Shown here in pieces: positions 53,019 to 61,122 of a DNA stretch of 64,000 nucleotides (its first letter is position 1; every line of letters starts with the position of its first letter). A program made the position numbers and the translations under genes. The DNA lies in the NCBI RefSeq assembly GCF_030929495.1, contig NZ_JAVFWN010000010.1, positions 124,001-188,000 on the forward strand, written 5' to 3'. The notes beneath the pieces are model-generated. The model saw only the letters and a list, made by a program, of their open reading frames with translations. It did no database searches and was not told the DNA's origin. The DNA comes from Nocardioides sp. LHD-245. GTDB taxonomy: Bacteria; Actinomycetota; Actinomycetes; Propionibacteriales; Nocardioidaceae.

Positions 53019-54512
53019 TCAGGCGTCCACGGCGACCAGGATGGACTTGGTCTCCAGATACGGCTCCAGCCCGTCCGGCCCGAGCTCACGACCCCAGCCG
53101 GACTGCTTGAAGCCGCCCGTCGGCATGGCGACATCGGGCGAGGCGTGGACGTTGACCCCCACGCGGCCGGCCCTGATCAGTCCCGCGACACGATGCGCCC
53201 GGTCGATGTCCTCGGTCCACACGCTTCCCGCCAGGCCGTACGGCGTGTCATTGGCCAGCGCGACCGCTTCGGCCTCGTCGGCGAAGGGCATCACGGCGAC
53301 GATCGGACCGAATATCTCCTCCCGGACCAGGGACATCGACGGATGGACGCCGGTCACGACCGTCGGCGGGTAGAAGAACCCGGCACCCTCGGGCGCCGCA
53401 CCTCCGGTGACGACCTCGGCGCCGTCCCGGAGCCCCTGGGCGACGTAGCCGTCGACCCGTTGCCGCTGACGCTGCGAGATGAGCGGGCCGATCTGTGCGC
53501 TCTCGTCCGTGCGGTAGCCCAGTCGGATGGCATCCGCGGCGACGGCGAGCCCGCTCACCACCTCCTCGATCACCGACTCGTGCACCAGGAGGCGGGAGCC
53601 CGCCGTACAGATCTGACCGGCGTTGCTGAAGATCGCCGTCGCGGCGCCAGGGATCGCCGCCGAGAGGTCAGCGTCCTCGAAGACCAACACCGGGGACTTG
53701 CCACCGAGCTCGAGGGTGAGCTTCTTCATGTTGCCCTGGGCGGCCTGCAGGATCGAGCGGCCCACCTCGGTCGAGCCGGTGAACGAGACCTTGTCGATGT
53801 CGGGGTGGGCTGCGATGGCGGCGCCCGCCCGGCTTCCGACACCGGTGACGACGTTGAGGACGCCAGGCGGCAGGCCGGCCTCCAGGCAGAGCTCGGCCAG
53901 GCGGAGGGCTGTCAGCGGCGTCTCCTCGGCCGGCTTGACCACCGTCGAACAGCCCGCGGCCAGCGCGGGAGCCAACTTCCAGGACAGGGAGAGAAGTGGC
54001 CCGTTCCAGGGCACGATGATCCCGGCGACGCCGATCGGCTCGCGGCGCGTGTACGCGTGGAACCGCCGCGTCCCTGGTCCGGCCAGGTCGACTGCTCGAC
54101 CCTCGATCCGCTCGACCGCTCCGGCGTAGTAGCGGAAGGTCCGGGCAACGCTCGGAAGCACGTGCGCCGACGCGAAGGAGAGCGGCATCCCCTGGTTCCG
54201 GGTCTCGAGATCGGCCAGCTCCGCGCTGTGCCGGTCGACCAGGTCCGCGATCCGCCACAGCACCTGCGAGCGCCGGTCCGCGCTCCAGCCCCGCCAGCGC
54301 AGGTCGTCGAAGGAAGTCCGCGCCTCGGCGACCGCGTCGTCGACATCCGCCTCTGCGGCCTGGGGGACCCGCGCGAAGGGCTGCCCGAGTCCTGGATCGA
54401 CCACGTCGATCCACTCACCACTCGACGCATCCCGGCGTGCGTCGCCGATCACCATCTGCCACGTGGCGAGTGCCTGCCCGGCCAGCGAGCCGCTCTGCTG
54501 AGTTTCGGTCAT
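53019..54512 (-). CDS. Aldehyde dehydrogenase (NAD(P)-dependent)
   Basis: Aldehyde dehydrogenase of 497 residues, oxidising an aldehyde to the acid. Signatures: IIVPWNGPLLSLSWKLAPAL, the cofactor motif VSFTGSTEVGRSI, the general base in LELGGKSPVLVFEDAD, and the catalytic cysteine in NAGQICTAGSRL near residue 300. The ATG at 54512 is six bases behind TAGGGT with a -35 17 bp further, so the mRNA is leaderless. Divergent from the aryl-alcohol dehydrogenase, which supplies its aldehyde in the likely pathway. Confidence 0.95.
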   Translation of the reverse strand: MTETQQSGSLAGQALATWQMVIGDARRDASSGEWIDVVDPGLGQPFARVPQAAEADVDDAVAEARTSFDDLRWRGWSADRRSQVLWRIADLVDRHSAELADLETRNQGMPLSFASAHVLPSVARTFRYYAGAVERIEGRAVDLAGPGTRRFHAYTRREPIGVAGIIVPWNGPLLSLSWKLAPALAAGCSTVVKPAEETPLTALRLAELCLEAGLPPGVLNVVTGVGSRAGAAIAAHPDIDKVSFTGSTEVGRSILQAAQGNMKKLTLELGGKSPVLVFEDADLSAAIPGAATAIFSNAGQICTAGSRLLVHESVIEEVVSGLAVAADAIRLGYRTDESAQIGPLISQRQRQRVDGYVAQGLRDGAEVVTGGAAPEGAGFFYPPTVVTGVHPSMSLVREEIFGPIVAVMPFADEAEAVALANDTPYGLAGSVWTEDIDRAHRVAGLIRAGRVGVNVHASPDVAMPTGGFKQSGWGRELGPDGLEPYLETKSILVAVDA

Positions 54513-54518
54513 ACCCGG

Positions 54519-54547
54519 ACCCTAGGCAACAGGTTGTCTGTTGACAA
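54519..54547 (-). promoter_or_regulatory. Leaderless promoter of the aldehyde dehydrogenase gene
   Basis: Sense: -35 TTGTCA (54542-54547), 17-bp spacer, -10 TAGGGT (54519-54524), then six bases to the ATG. Operator copy C overlaps the -35. Confidence 0.65.
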
Positions 54548-54551
54548 GCAT
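54534..54551. promoter_or_regulatory. 18-bp regulon operator, copy C
   Basis: TTGTCTGTTGACAAGCAT, in the divergent region of the aldehyde and alcohol dehydrogenase genes. Matches copy B (other strand) over GTTnACAAGCA. The sequence CAACAG-N5-CTGTTG is also palindromic here (54527-54543). Confidence 0.55.
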
Positions 54552-54640
54552 GTATCTATCCGATGTCATCGTCTCTCGGCGACGACTGCTGTCGCCCGGG
54601 AATCCGACCGACATCGGACACGACACACGGAGGGCTGGCC

Positions 54641-55741
54641 ATGCAGATCAGAGCGGCGGTTTCGATGGAGCGAGACCCCCACGGCGAGCTCGTCCTGCAA
54701 GAGCTGGAGCTGGAGGCGCCGCGCGCGGACGAGATCGTGGTCCGGCTGGTGGCGACGGGCGTGTGCGGATCGGACCTCCACGGCCGCGGCTCGTTCCACC
54801 CACGCCCGATCGTCCTGGGCCACGAGGGCGCCGGCGTCGTCGTCGAGGTCGGGTCGGGTGTGTCGAAGGTCGAGGTCGGCGACCACGTGCTGCTGAACTA
54901 CATCGCGTGCGGAAAGTGCCCCACCTGCGCGAGCGGCGCTCCGAAGCTCTGCCCCCACAACGCGGTCCTCAACCACAGCGGCGCCCGGGCGGACGGCAGC
55001 ACGGGACTCTCGCGGGACGGTCAGGTCGTCTACGGCCAGTTCTTCGGCCAGTCGAGCTTCGCCACGCACTGCCTGGCCAACGAGCAGCAGGCAACCGTCC
55101 TCGACCCCTCACTCGACCTGACCCTCGCTCCCGCCTTCGCGTGCGGGGTGCAGACCGGCGCCGGAACGGTCGCGAACGGACTCCGGCCCAAGGTCGGCGA
55201 CTCGATCGTGGTGATCGGCGCCGGAGCCGTCGGCATGTCCGCCATCATGATGGCGCAGGTCCTCGGCTGCACAACCATCATCGCTGTCGACGTCGCCCCC
55301 CAGCGCCTTGCTCTCGCCCGCGAGCTCGGAGCGACCCACACGGCGAACTCCCGCGAGACCGACGACCTGGCGGAGGCGGTCCGGGCGATCGTCCCCGGCG
55401 GCGTCCAGTTCGCCATCGACGCCGCCGGACGGACCGACCTCACCGAGACCGCGGTCGCCTGCCTGGCCAAGGGCGGCTTCTGCGCCGTCCTCGGACTGGA
55501 CATGGGCGGCGGCTCCTTCTCCCTGCCGCACTTCCAGTTCGCGATGACCGGCGTCGGCGTCGGCGGCTTCCCCGGCGGCCTCGTGGTGCCCGACGAGTTC
55601 ATCCCGCGCCTGACCGCCCTGCATGCCCAGGGGCGCTTCCCGGTCGACCGGCTCGTGCAGACCTTCGACTTCGCCGACATCGCTACCGCGATCGCCGCGG
55701 CCGAGTCGGGTGCTGCGATCAAACCCGTCCTCGTGTTCTGA
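54641..55741 (+). CDS. Aryl/benzyl-alcohol-type zinc alcohol dehydrogenase
   Basis: MDR-family alcohol dehydrogenase of 366 residues. Catalytic zinc: GVCGSDLHG and LGHEGAGVV; structural zinc: CGKCPTCASGAPKLC with four cysteines. FFGQSSFATHCLA, ACGVQTGAGTVAN and the GAGAVGMSAIMMA Rossmann loop are features shared with benzyl-alcohol dehydrogenases such as XylB and with geraniol dehydrogenases. GGAGGG precedes the ATG at seven bases. It would give the aldehyde for the divergent aldehyde dehydrogenase. Actual alcohol unknown. Confidence 0.92.
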   Translation: MQIRAAVSMERDPHGELVLQELELEAPRADEIVVRLVATGVCGSDLHGRGSFHPRPIVLGHEGAGVVVEVGSGVSKVEVGDHVLLNYIACGKCPTCASGAPKLCPHNAVLNHSGARADGSTGLSRDGQVVYGQFFGQSSFATHCLANEQQATVLDPSLDLTLAPAFACGVQTGAGTVANGLRPKVGDSIVVIGAGAVGMSAIMMAQVLGCTTIIAVDVAPQRLALARELGATHTANSRETDDLAEAVRAIVPGGVQFAIDAAGRTDLTETAVACLAKGGFCAVLGLDMGGGSFSLPHFQFAMTGVGVGGFPGGLVVPDEFIPRLTALHAQGRFPVDRLVQTFDFADIATAIAAAESGAAIKPVLVF

Positions 55742-55801
55742 GTCTCCGACGAACCTCGCCGACATCGAGCCCGCTGCCGGCCCGGGTGGACCGAGCCGTG
55801 C

Positions 55802-56443
55802 TCACCCGACCGCGAGGTGCTCCTCGACGAGGGCGATGAGGTGGCTGAGCGCCGCCGCCGCGTCGTACCCGTCGGGAGTCAGCAGCCAGTGGAAGCCGAT
55901 GCCTCGGATACCCTCGAGCACCCGGCTCGCCTCACGCGTTCCATCCAGGTCGGACCTGATCGAGCCATCGGCCTGGCCGGCCTCGATGCTCGAGAGGACC
56001 AGGCGGCCGAGGCTCGCGTTGTAGTCAAGGATCGGCGGTCGCGCCGCCGACGCCGGGTTAAGGGCATCGAAGAGCAGGGCCTGGAGCGCGAGGACGTCCT
56101 GGGGCTTGCGCGCGATCTGATCCCGCATCTCTCGCAGCATCTCGAGCAACCCGTCGAGGCCGCCCTTGCCCCGCACCCTGGGCTCGACGTGCGTGGCCGC
56201 CCAACTGCTCGTCATCCGCTCGACCAGGGTTCGGATCATATTGTCCTTCGAGCCGAACCGCGTCGTCACCAGGCCCCGGCTGTAGCCGGCCCTCTCACCG
56301 ACATTGGCGAGCGTGAGCGCGTTCACGCCCTCCTCGACCAGGATCTCGGCGGCCGCCTTCAACAATCGATGCGTCGAACGCTCCGTGCGGATCTGCTGCT
56401 TGTTGATGGGGCCGTCGGGCTGGTCAACGGCGATGTCGGTCAT
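55802..56443 (-). CDS. TetR family regulator (candidate controller of the 39.8-56.4 kb regulon)
   Basis: TetR regulator of 213 residues. Helix-turn-helix: NALTLANVGERAGYSRGLVTT and FGSKDNMIRTL. The C-terminal domain ends with FHWLLTPDGYDAAAALSHLIALVEEHL. It is convergent with the alcohol dehydrogenase and has operator copy D upstream of its start, which fits autoregulation and a common control of the four units that carry this operator. The likely inducer is an acyl-CoA or the substrate itself. Confidence 0.9.
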   Translation of the reverse strand: MTDIAVDQPDGPINKQQIRTERSTHRLLKAAAEILVEEGVNALTLANVGERAGYSRGLVTTRFGSKDNMIRTLVERMTSSWAATHVEPRVRGKGGLDGLLEMLREMRDQIARKPQDVLALQALLFDALNPASAARPPILDYNASLGRLVLSSIEAGQADGSIRSDLDGTREASRVLEGIRGIGFHWLLTPDGYDAAAALSHLIALVEEHLAVG

Positions 56444-56499
56444 TCTGCGTCCCTGGCTCGTGTGAAACGTTCGGTCTGATCAACCTGCTGAGCGTTGAC

Positions 56500-56517
56500 T
56501 TGTTGGCTCACCAACAT
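56500..56517. promoter_or_regulatory. 18-bp regulon operator, copy D
   Basis: TTGTTGGCTCACCAACAT, whose core TGTTGG-N4-CCAACA has perfect 6-bp arms. It lies between the TetR gene at 55802 and the divergent TetR gene at 56571. Confidence 0.6.
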
Positions 56518-56558
56518 ACACGCGGCCCGACACGAAACCGACCACCTCCTCACGTTGC

Positions 56559-56570
56559 TAGCCTGCGCAC
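56559..56570 (+). promoter_or_regulatory. -10 element for a leaderless tetR-type mRNA
   Basis: TAGCCT (56559-56564) six bases before GTG 56571; no Shine-Dalgarno sequence. Confidence 0.45.
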
Positions 56571-57164
56571 GTGCAGCAGCCCCGGACCCTTCCCGCGCGC
56601 TCCCGCCAGCGCCGGGACGACCTGCTCGACGACCTGGTCGACCTCTTCCTGGCCGAGGGCTTCGCCGGCTTCGGGATCGGCGAGCTGGCCCAGCGCCTGT
56701 CCTGCTCCCGCAGCACGCTCTATCTCGTCGCCCCGAGCAAGGAGCAGCTCATCACCGCCACGGTGCGGCACTTCTTCAAGCGCGCCGCCGCGCGGATCGC
56801 CGAGCGGGTCGACGCGGCGGCGGACCCCACGGACCGCCTGGCGACGTACCTCACGGCGGTCGCCGACGAGCTCGCCCCCGCGTCGCCGCGGTTCTACGCC
56901 GACCTCGCCGGCTTCCCGCCCGGCGCCGAGGTCTACCGCGCCAACACCGCGCATGCCGCGCGGAAGGTGCAGGACCTGGTGACCGAGGGCGTCGAGGCCG
57001 GCGTCCTGCGCCAGGTCGACGCGACCTTCGTGGGCGCCGCCGTCGCGGAGGTGATGGACGCGATCGGCGACGGCCGGATCGGCGCCGCCACCGGGCTCGA
57101 CGACGCCCAGGCGTACCAGGCGCTGGTCGACCTGGTGTCGACCGGGCTGCGGGCGCGAGGCTGA
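56571..57164 (+). CDS. TetR/AcrR family regulator
   Basis: TetR regulator of 197 residues with GTG start, probably leaderless. The helix-turn-helix is atypical but visible: GFGIGELAQRLSCSRSTLYLVA with PSKEQLITATV. It forms a two-gene unit with the LLM oxidoreductase (four-base gap), so the pair may be autoregulated. Divergent from the other TetR gene and shares operator D only by position. Confidence 0.88.
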   Translation: MQQPRTLPARSRQRRDDLLDDLVDLFLAEGFAGFGIGELAQRLSCSRSTLYLVAPSKEQLITATVRHFFKRAAARIAERVDAAADPTDRLATYLTAVADELAPASPRFYADLAGFPPGAEVYRANTAHAARKVQDLVTEGVEAGVLRQVDATFVGAAVAEVMDAIGDGRIGAATGLDDAQAYQALVDLVSTGLRARG

Positions 57165-57168
57165 CCCG

Positions 57169-58077
57169 ATGACCCGAGCGCTGGAAGTCGGCATGACCCT
57201 GCCCGTCATGGAGCCGGACATCGCCCCGGAGGTGCTGCGCGACTGGTCGGAGCGGATCGACGCCGGTCCGTTCAGCTCGCTGTGCTTCGGCGAGCGGATC
57301 GCCTTCGACAACCCCGACGCGCTGACCCTGCTCGGCGCGGTCGCGGCCTGGACCCGCCGGGTCCGGATCGGTACGACGGTCGTCGTCCCGCAGCTGCACG
57401 ACCCGGTGCAACTGGCCAAGGCCCTGGCCACCGGCGACCGGCTCAGCGGCGGCCGGCTCAGCGTGGGCCTCGGCGTCGGTGGCCGCGAGGAGGACTATCG
57501 CGCCGTGGGCGCGCACTGGAGCAGCCGGACGATGGCCGCCCTGGCCGAGCGGGCGGCGATCCTGCGCCGGGTGTGGGCCGGTGACAATCTCACCGGCGCG
57601 ACGCGCCCGGTCGGCCCGCGGCCCGCGCGGCCGGGTGGCCCCGAGCTGCTCGTCGGCACGCTCGGACACCGCACCACCCGGCACGCCGCGCAGTGGGCCG
57701 ACGGCCTGGCCGGTATGACGCTCGACCTGGACGTCGACGCGACCGCCGCCCTCTTCGACGTCGCCCGGGACGCCTGGGCGCAGGCCGGGCGCCCGGCGCC
57801 CCGGCTGACGACGTCGTTCTGGTTCGCGCTCGCCGAGACCGCGCCCGACCCGCGGGCCCAGATCCACCGGCACCTGCGCCACTACATGAACTGGCTGCCC
57901 GCGGGCCTCGTCGACGCCCTCGCCCCGACCGCGGGCTTCGCGGGCACGCTCGACGAGCTGCGCGACGTCCTCGACCGGTTCGCGGCGATCGGCACCGACG
58001 AGGTCCAGTTGATCCCCACCAGCGACGACCCGCGCCAGGTCGACCTCGTGGCGGACCTGCTCGGCCGGACCGGCTGA
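57169..58077 (+). CDS. LLM-class (F420/FMN) oxidoreductase
   Basis: Luciferase-like oxidoreductase of 302 residues. TIM-barrel features: SLCFGERIAFDNPDALTLLG, RIGTTVVVPQLHDPVQLAKA, and SGGRLSVGLGVGGREEDY in the cofactor loop. It is similar in type but not close in sequence to the one at 48101. The TetR partner suggests substrate-inducible use. Convergent with the flavin reductase operon. Confidence 0.9.
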   Translation: MTRALEVGMTLPVMEPDIAPEVLRDWSERIDAGPFSSLCFGERIAFDNPDALTLLGAVAAWTRRVRIGTTVVVPQLHDPVQLAKALATGDRLSGGRLSVGLGVGGREEDYRAVGAHWSSRTMAALAERAAILRRVWAGDNLTGATRPVGPRPARPGGPELLVGTLGHRTTRHAAQWADGLAGMTLDLDVDATAALFDVARDAWAQAGRPAPRLTTSFWFALAETAPDPRAQIHRHLRHYMNWLPAGLVDALAPTAGFAGTLDELRDVLDRFAAIGTDEVQLIPTSDDPRQVDLVADLLGRTG

Positions 58078-58098
58078 CGATCGCCCGGCCACGACGTG

Positions 58099-58114
58099 CG
58101 TCGACGAGTCGACG
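58099..58114. terminator. Small hairpin between convergent genes
   Basis: CGTCGAC-GA-GTCGACG: palindromic 7-bp arms with little loop, in the 73-base gap between the LLM and flavin reductase genes. Possibly a weak bidirectional terminator. Confidence 0.3.
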
Positions 58115-58150
58115 GCCCGCGACCACGGGCAGTTGCACGGCTCGACCGGG

Positions 58151-58672
58151 TCAGCCCCGCCCCAGCCGGCTGAACCCGCTGCGGTGGAAGACCAGCGGCG
58201 CGAGGGCGGTGCCCTGCTCGACGTGGTCGACGGCATGCAGCTCGAGCAGGACGAGGACGTGGTCGCCGGCCTCGACCTCGCGATAGACGGTGCAGTCGAA
58301 CCGAGCCAGACCGTCGTCGAGGAGCAGCGCGCCAGCCTCCGTGACACTGTGGGCGACGCCGGCGAACCGGCTCTCGACGGGGCCGGCGAGCTGGCGGCAG
58401 ACCGGGGCGTGGTGGTCGGCGAGGATCGTGACGCCGAGGTGGGGAGCGCGCTTGAGGTCGGGCCAGGTCTTCGACGTGACGGCGAGGTTGACCGACACCA
58501 GCGGTGGGTCGAGGCTGACGGAGGTGAACGAGCTCGCCGCCAGCCCGACCGGACGGCCGTCGATCTCGGCGGCCACGGCGACCACCCCGCTCGGGAAGAA
58601 GCCGAACGCTTGCCGCAGCCGATCGGGGTCGAGATCCTGGTTGGTCGCGAGGCTGCCCGCGAGCGTCGTCAT
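58151..58672 (-). CDS. Flavin reductase (HpaC/DszD-like)
   Basis: Flavin reductase domain protein of 173 residues that would supply reduced FMN or FAD to a monooxygenase. Features: RLRQAFGFFPSGVVAVAAEI, VGLAASSFTSVSLDPPLVSV and GDHVLVLLELHAVDH. Last gene of the minus-strand operon, overlapping the FMN reductase gene by four bases. Its natural partner is the SsuD-like monooxygenase at 62288. Confidence 0.92.
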   Translation of the reverse strand: MTTLAGSLATNQDLDPDRLRQAFGFFPSGVVAVAAEIDGRPVGLAASSFTSVSLDPPLVSVNLAVTSKTWPDLKRAPHLGVTILADHHAPVCRQLAGPVESRFAGVAHSVTEAGALLLDDGLARFDCTVYREVEAGDHVLVLLELHAVDHVEQGTALAPLVFHRSGFSRLGRG

Positions 58673-59181
58673 GCGGTGGTCCTGCTTTCCCGGTTGCTTT
58701 CCAGATAGGCGGTGACGAACGGGCGGATCGCATCGAGCCAGGGCCGGTACGACGCGTCGTCCTCGTGCGCGCTGTCGAGGACGTACAGCGCGCGGCCCGG
58801 CACGGTGGCGCCGAGCTCGGCGAGGATCGGGCGGAGCGTGTACTCCGGCGCCAGCGCGTGGGCCGGCCCACCGCCGAGCATCAGCGGCACAGCCAGGCCG
58901 GAGAGACCGGTGTCGGCGGCGAAGCGGTCGAGGAACAGCTTCAGCAGTCCCGTGTACGACGACTTGTAGGTCGGGCTCGCGACGACGACCAGGTCCGCGG
59001 TGCCCACCTGGGCGACCAGGTCGGCGACGCCGGCGTCCGACCAGTCCAGCAGCGCCGGCCCGACGGTCGCCAGGTCGACGACGAGGTCGGGCTCGCCGGC
59101 GAGCTCCCGCGCGACGTACAACGCGGAGGCAAGGGTGCGGCTGGCCGGCTTGGGGTTGCCGACCACGACGGCGATCGTCAT
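58669..59181 (-). CDS. NAD(P)H-dependent FMN reductase (SsuE/flavodoxin-like)
   Basis: Flavodoxin-fold protein of 170 residues. IAVVVGNPKPASRTLASAL is the phosphate-binding first loop, and LVVVASPTYKSSYTGLLKLFLD the second flavin loop. In SsuD systems an SsuE-type protein of this family provides FMNH2; here the operon holds two reductases of different folds. Four-base overlaps on both sides. Confidence 0.9.
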   Translation of the reverse strand: MTIAVVVGNPKPASRTLASALYVARELAGEPDLVVDLATVGPALLDWSDAGVADLVAQVGTADLVVVASPTYKSSYTGLLKLFLDRFAADTGLSGLAVPLMLGGGPAHALAPEYTLRPILAELGATVPGRALYVLDSAHEDDASYRPWLDAIRPFVTAYLESNRESRTTA

Positions 59182-59903
59182 CGGGCCACGCTCCGATCCG
59201 GCGCGCGCACCACGTCGGGCAGGTCCGCCCCCAGCCGCAGCGACTCCAGGAAGAGCACGATCGTCGCGGCGACGGAGCGGTGCGAGGCGTCGTTGAGGAT
59301 GTCGTGCCGGCCGCCGTCGACGAGCCGGGTCACGGCAGCCGGCTGGGCGTCGTACGCCGCGAGCACGTCGGCCGCCGGCGTGACCGGGTCGGCGGTGCCG
59401 TGCAGCACCAGGACCGGCTTCCCCGGCGCGACGATGCACACCGAGCCCCAAGGCAGCGGCCGGTCGAGCCCGCCGCGGCCGAAGCCGTCGTCCTCGGCGA
59501 TCACTCGCCGGTGCACGGGGCAGGCGGTGCGTGCGTCGATCTCCTCCTCCCATGAGCCCCACGACCGGGCGGCGCCCGAACGCGGCAGCGCGAGGCCGGC
59601 GACGACGACACCGTCGACCGGGAGAGCCGGAGCGAGGAGGGCGGCCAGGGTCGCGCCCGTGTCGGTGCCGACCAGCACCTTCGGTGCCGGCAGCGCCTCG
59701 TCGGCGAGCACCTTCTCGATGCCCTCCCGGGTCGCGTCCAGGTCGTCGAGGCCGACGGGCACCAGCCGCACCCGCCAGGCGTCGGCGGAGAGCCTGCGCC
59801 CGAACCGCTCGTAGGAGGCCGCGGTCTCACCACGGCCCGGCAGCACGACCAGCGTGCCGCGCGGCGTCCCGCCGACGGGCTCGTCCCAGGCGGTCACGGT
59901 CAT
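59178..59903 (-). CDS. Alpha/beta-hydrolase
   Basis: Hydrolase-fold protein of 241 residues. TLVVLPGRGETAASYERFGRRL starts the fold; the nucleophile elbow is VGTDTGATLAALL, where the usual Ser is Thr or Asp, so the catalytic residue is uncertain; PVLVLHGTADPVTPAAD and DGGRHDILND contain the later Asp and His. ATGA overlap with the upstream cupin gene. Might hydrolyse a thioester or ester in this pathway. Confidence 0.82.
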   Translation of the reverse strand: MTVTAWDEPVGGTPRGTLVVLPGRGETAASYERFGRRLSADAWRVRLVPVGLDDLDATREGIEKVLADEALPAPKVLVGTDTGATLAALLAPALPVDGVVVAGLALPRSGAARSWGSWEEEIDARTACPVHRRVIAEDDGFGRGGLDRPLPWGSVCIVAPGKPVLVLHGTADPVTPAADVLAAYDAQPAAVTRLVDGGRHDILNDASHRSVAATIVLFLESLRLGADLPDVVRAPDRSVAR

Positions 59904-60499
59904 CGGTCGTCTCCTCTCGGGCGGGCCCACGTGGAGGTGAACCAGTGGACGGCCCCGGTGCCGGGGTCGTAGGAGCGGCGCGGCAGGGTGCCGATGTCCG
60001 CGCCGTAGACATGGATGCCGACGACCGGCACGTCGCCGCCGCAGCGGACCTGGTGCACGTCGTCGTCGGTGGTGCAGCAGACGGTCACCTGTCCGGTGGT
60101 CCACTCGTCGGTGCCCTCCTCGACCAGGGGCACGCCGGGCGCGGCCGGCTTGGCGTACCGGGTCTCCACCTCGGTCCCACTGTGGATCCCGACCACGCCC
60201 CACGTCTCGTGGCCGTGCACGGGCGTGCCCTGGCCGACGTTCCAGACCGCGCTGGCGATCGAGAACGAGCCGTCGGCGGCCACGTGCAGCGGGTACATCA
60301 CGTAGCGCTCGGGATCCGGCACGGTGGTGGGGGCGGGCAGGGTCAACCCGGCGGCGAGGGTCGCCTCCAGGTCGTCGCGCACCGCGGCGGTCAGCGCCTG
60401 CTCGTCGAGTCCGGCGGCGATCAGGTCCGCCACCCGCTCGGCGAAGGCCGCGAGCTCCGGGACGTCGGTCTCGACGGGGACGATCTGTTGCTGGGTCAT
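59900..60499 (-). CDS. Cysteine-dioxygenase-like cupin
   Basis: Cupin of 199 residues related to thiol dioxygenases. The metal pair is in GTPVHGHETWGVVGIHSGTE (H-x-H), and the third His in DDDVHQVRCGG. Such enzymes oxidise a thiol (cysteine or 3-mercaptopropionate) to the sulfinate with O2. Its presence in an operon with an SsuD-like monooxygenase and two flavin reductases suggests sulfur chemistry; a thiol product would be its substrate. Overlapping starts and stops on both sides. Confidence 0.85.
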   Translation of the reverse strand: MTQQQIVPVETDVPELAAFAERVADLIAAGLDEQALTAAVRDDLEATLAAGLTLPAPTTVPDPERYVMYPLHVAADGSFSIASAVWNVGQGTPVHGHETWGVVGIHSGTEVETRYAKPAAPGVPLVEEGTDEWTTGQVTVCCTTDDDVHQVRCGGDVPVVGIHVYGADIGTLPRRSYDPGTGAVHWFTSTWARPRGDDR

Positions 60500-61122
60500 G
60501 CGTTCTCCTTCGTCAGGGCCGCCCGGTAGGCCGCGATCCGCTCGCGCAGGCCGGGTACGGCGACCGAGCGGGCCAGCGCCGCGAGGTCGGCATCGGCGTC
60601 GTGGGGCGGGCGGGGAGGCGGCTCCGCGGCGAGCACGTCCGCGAGCGCGGCGGGCACCCCGGTCGTCAGGGCGGCGCCGAGCTCGGCCCGGCGCACGGTG
60701 CCGAGCGCGACCCCGAACTCCGCGCCGGGGAAGCGCAGCGTCACCGTGGGAGCCACCAGTCGATGGTCGCAGGCGAGCACGAGGTCGGCGCCGGCGCCGA
60801 CCGCGGCACCCTCGGCGACCGCGACCGTGCGGAACGGCGCGGCGATCAGCCGCTCGAGCAGCAGCCCGATGCGCAGGAACCTCAGCGCCAGCGAGGCATC
60901 GGTCTCCGCGGCGAGCCCGCCGAGGTCGAAGCCGGCCGCGAAGTGTCGCTCGTTGCCGCGCAGCACCAGGGCCTCGGGCCGCGCCGTCGCGGCCTCGTCG
61001 AGTACGTCGTGCAGCGCCTCGACCAGCTCGGCGGAGAGGGCGTTGGCCCGCTCCGGGCGATCGAGGGTGACCGTCCAGACGTCACCGCGGTCGAGCTGGA
61101 GGCTCGTCGTGGGGTGGTTCAT
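60496..61122 (-). CDS. Enoyl-CoA hydratase/isomerase family protein, short
   Basis: Crotonase-fold protein of 208 residues, about 50 shorter than usual, with a truncated C-terminal helical region. Oxyanion segments: GNERHFAAGFDLGGLAAE and AVAEGAAVGAGADLVLACDH. Usual catalytic glutamates are not clear (FPGAEFGVALGTVR). It may be a lyase or isomerase on a CoA ester delivered by the CoA-transferase next to it. Coupled by four-base overlaps on both sides. Confidence 0.85.
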   Translation of the reverse strand: MNHPTTSLQLDRGDVWTVTLDRPERANALSAELVEALHDVLDEAATARPEALVLRGNERHFAAGFDLGGLAAETDASLALRFLRIGLLLERLIAAPFRTVAVAEGAAVGAGADLVLACDHRLVAPTVTLRFPGAEFGVALGTVRRAELGAALTTGVPAALADVLAAEPPPRPPHDADADLAALARSVAVPGLRERIAAYRAALTKENA

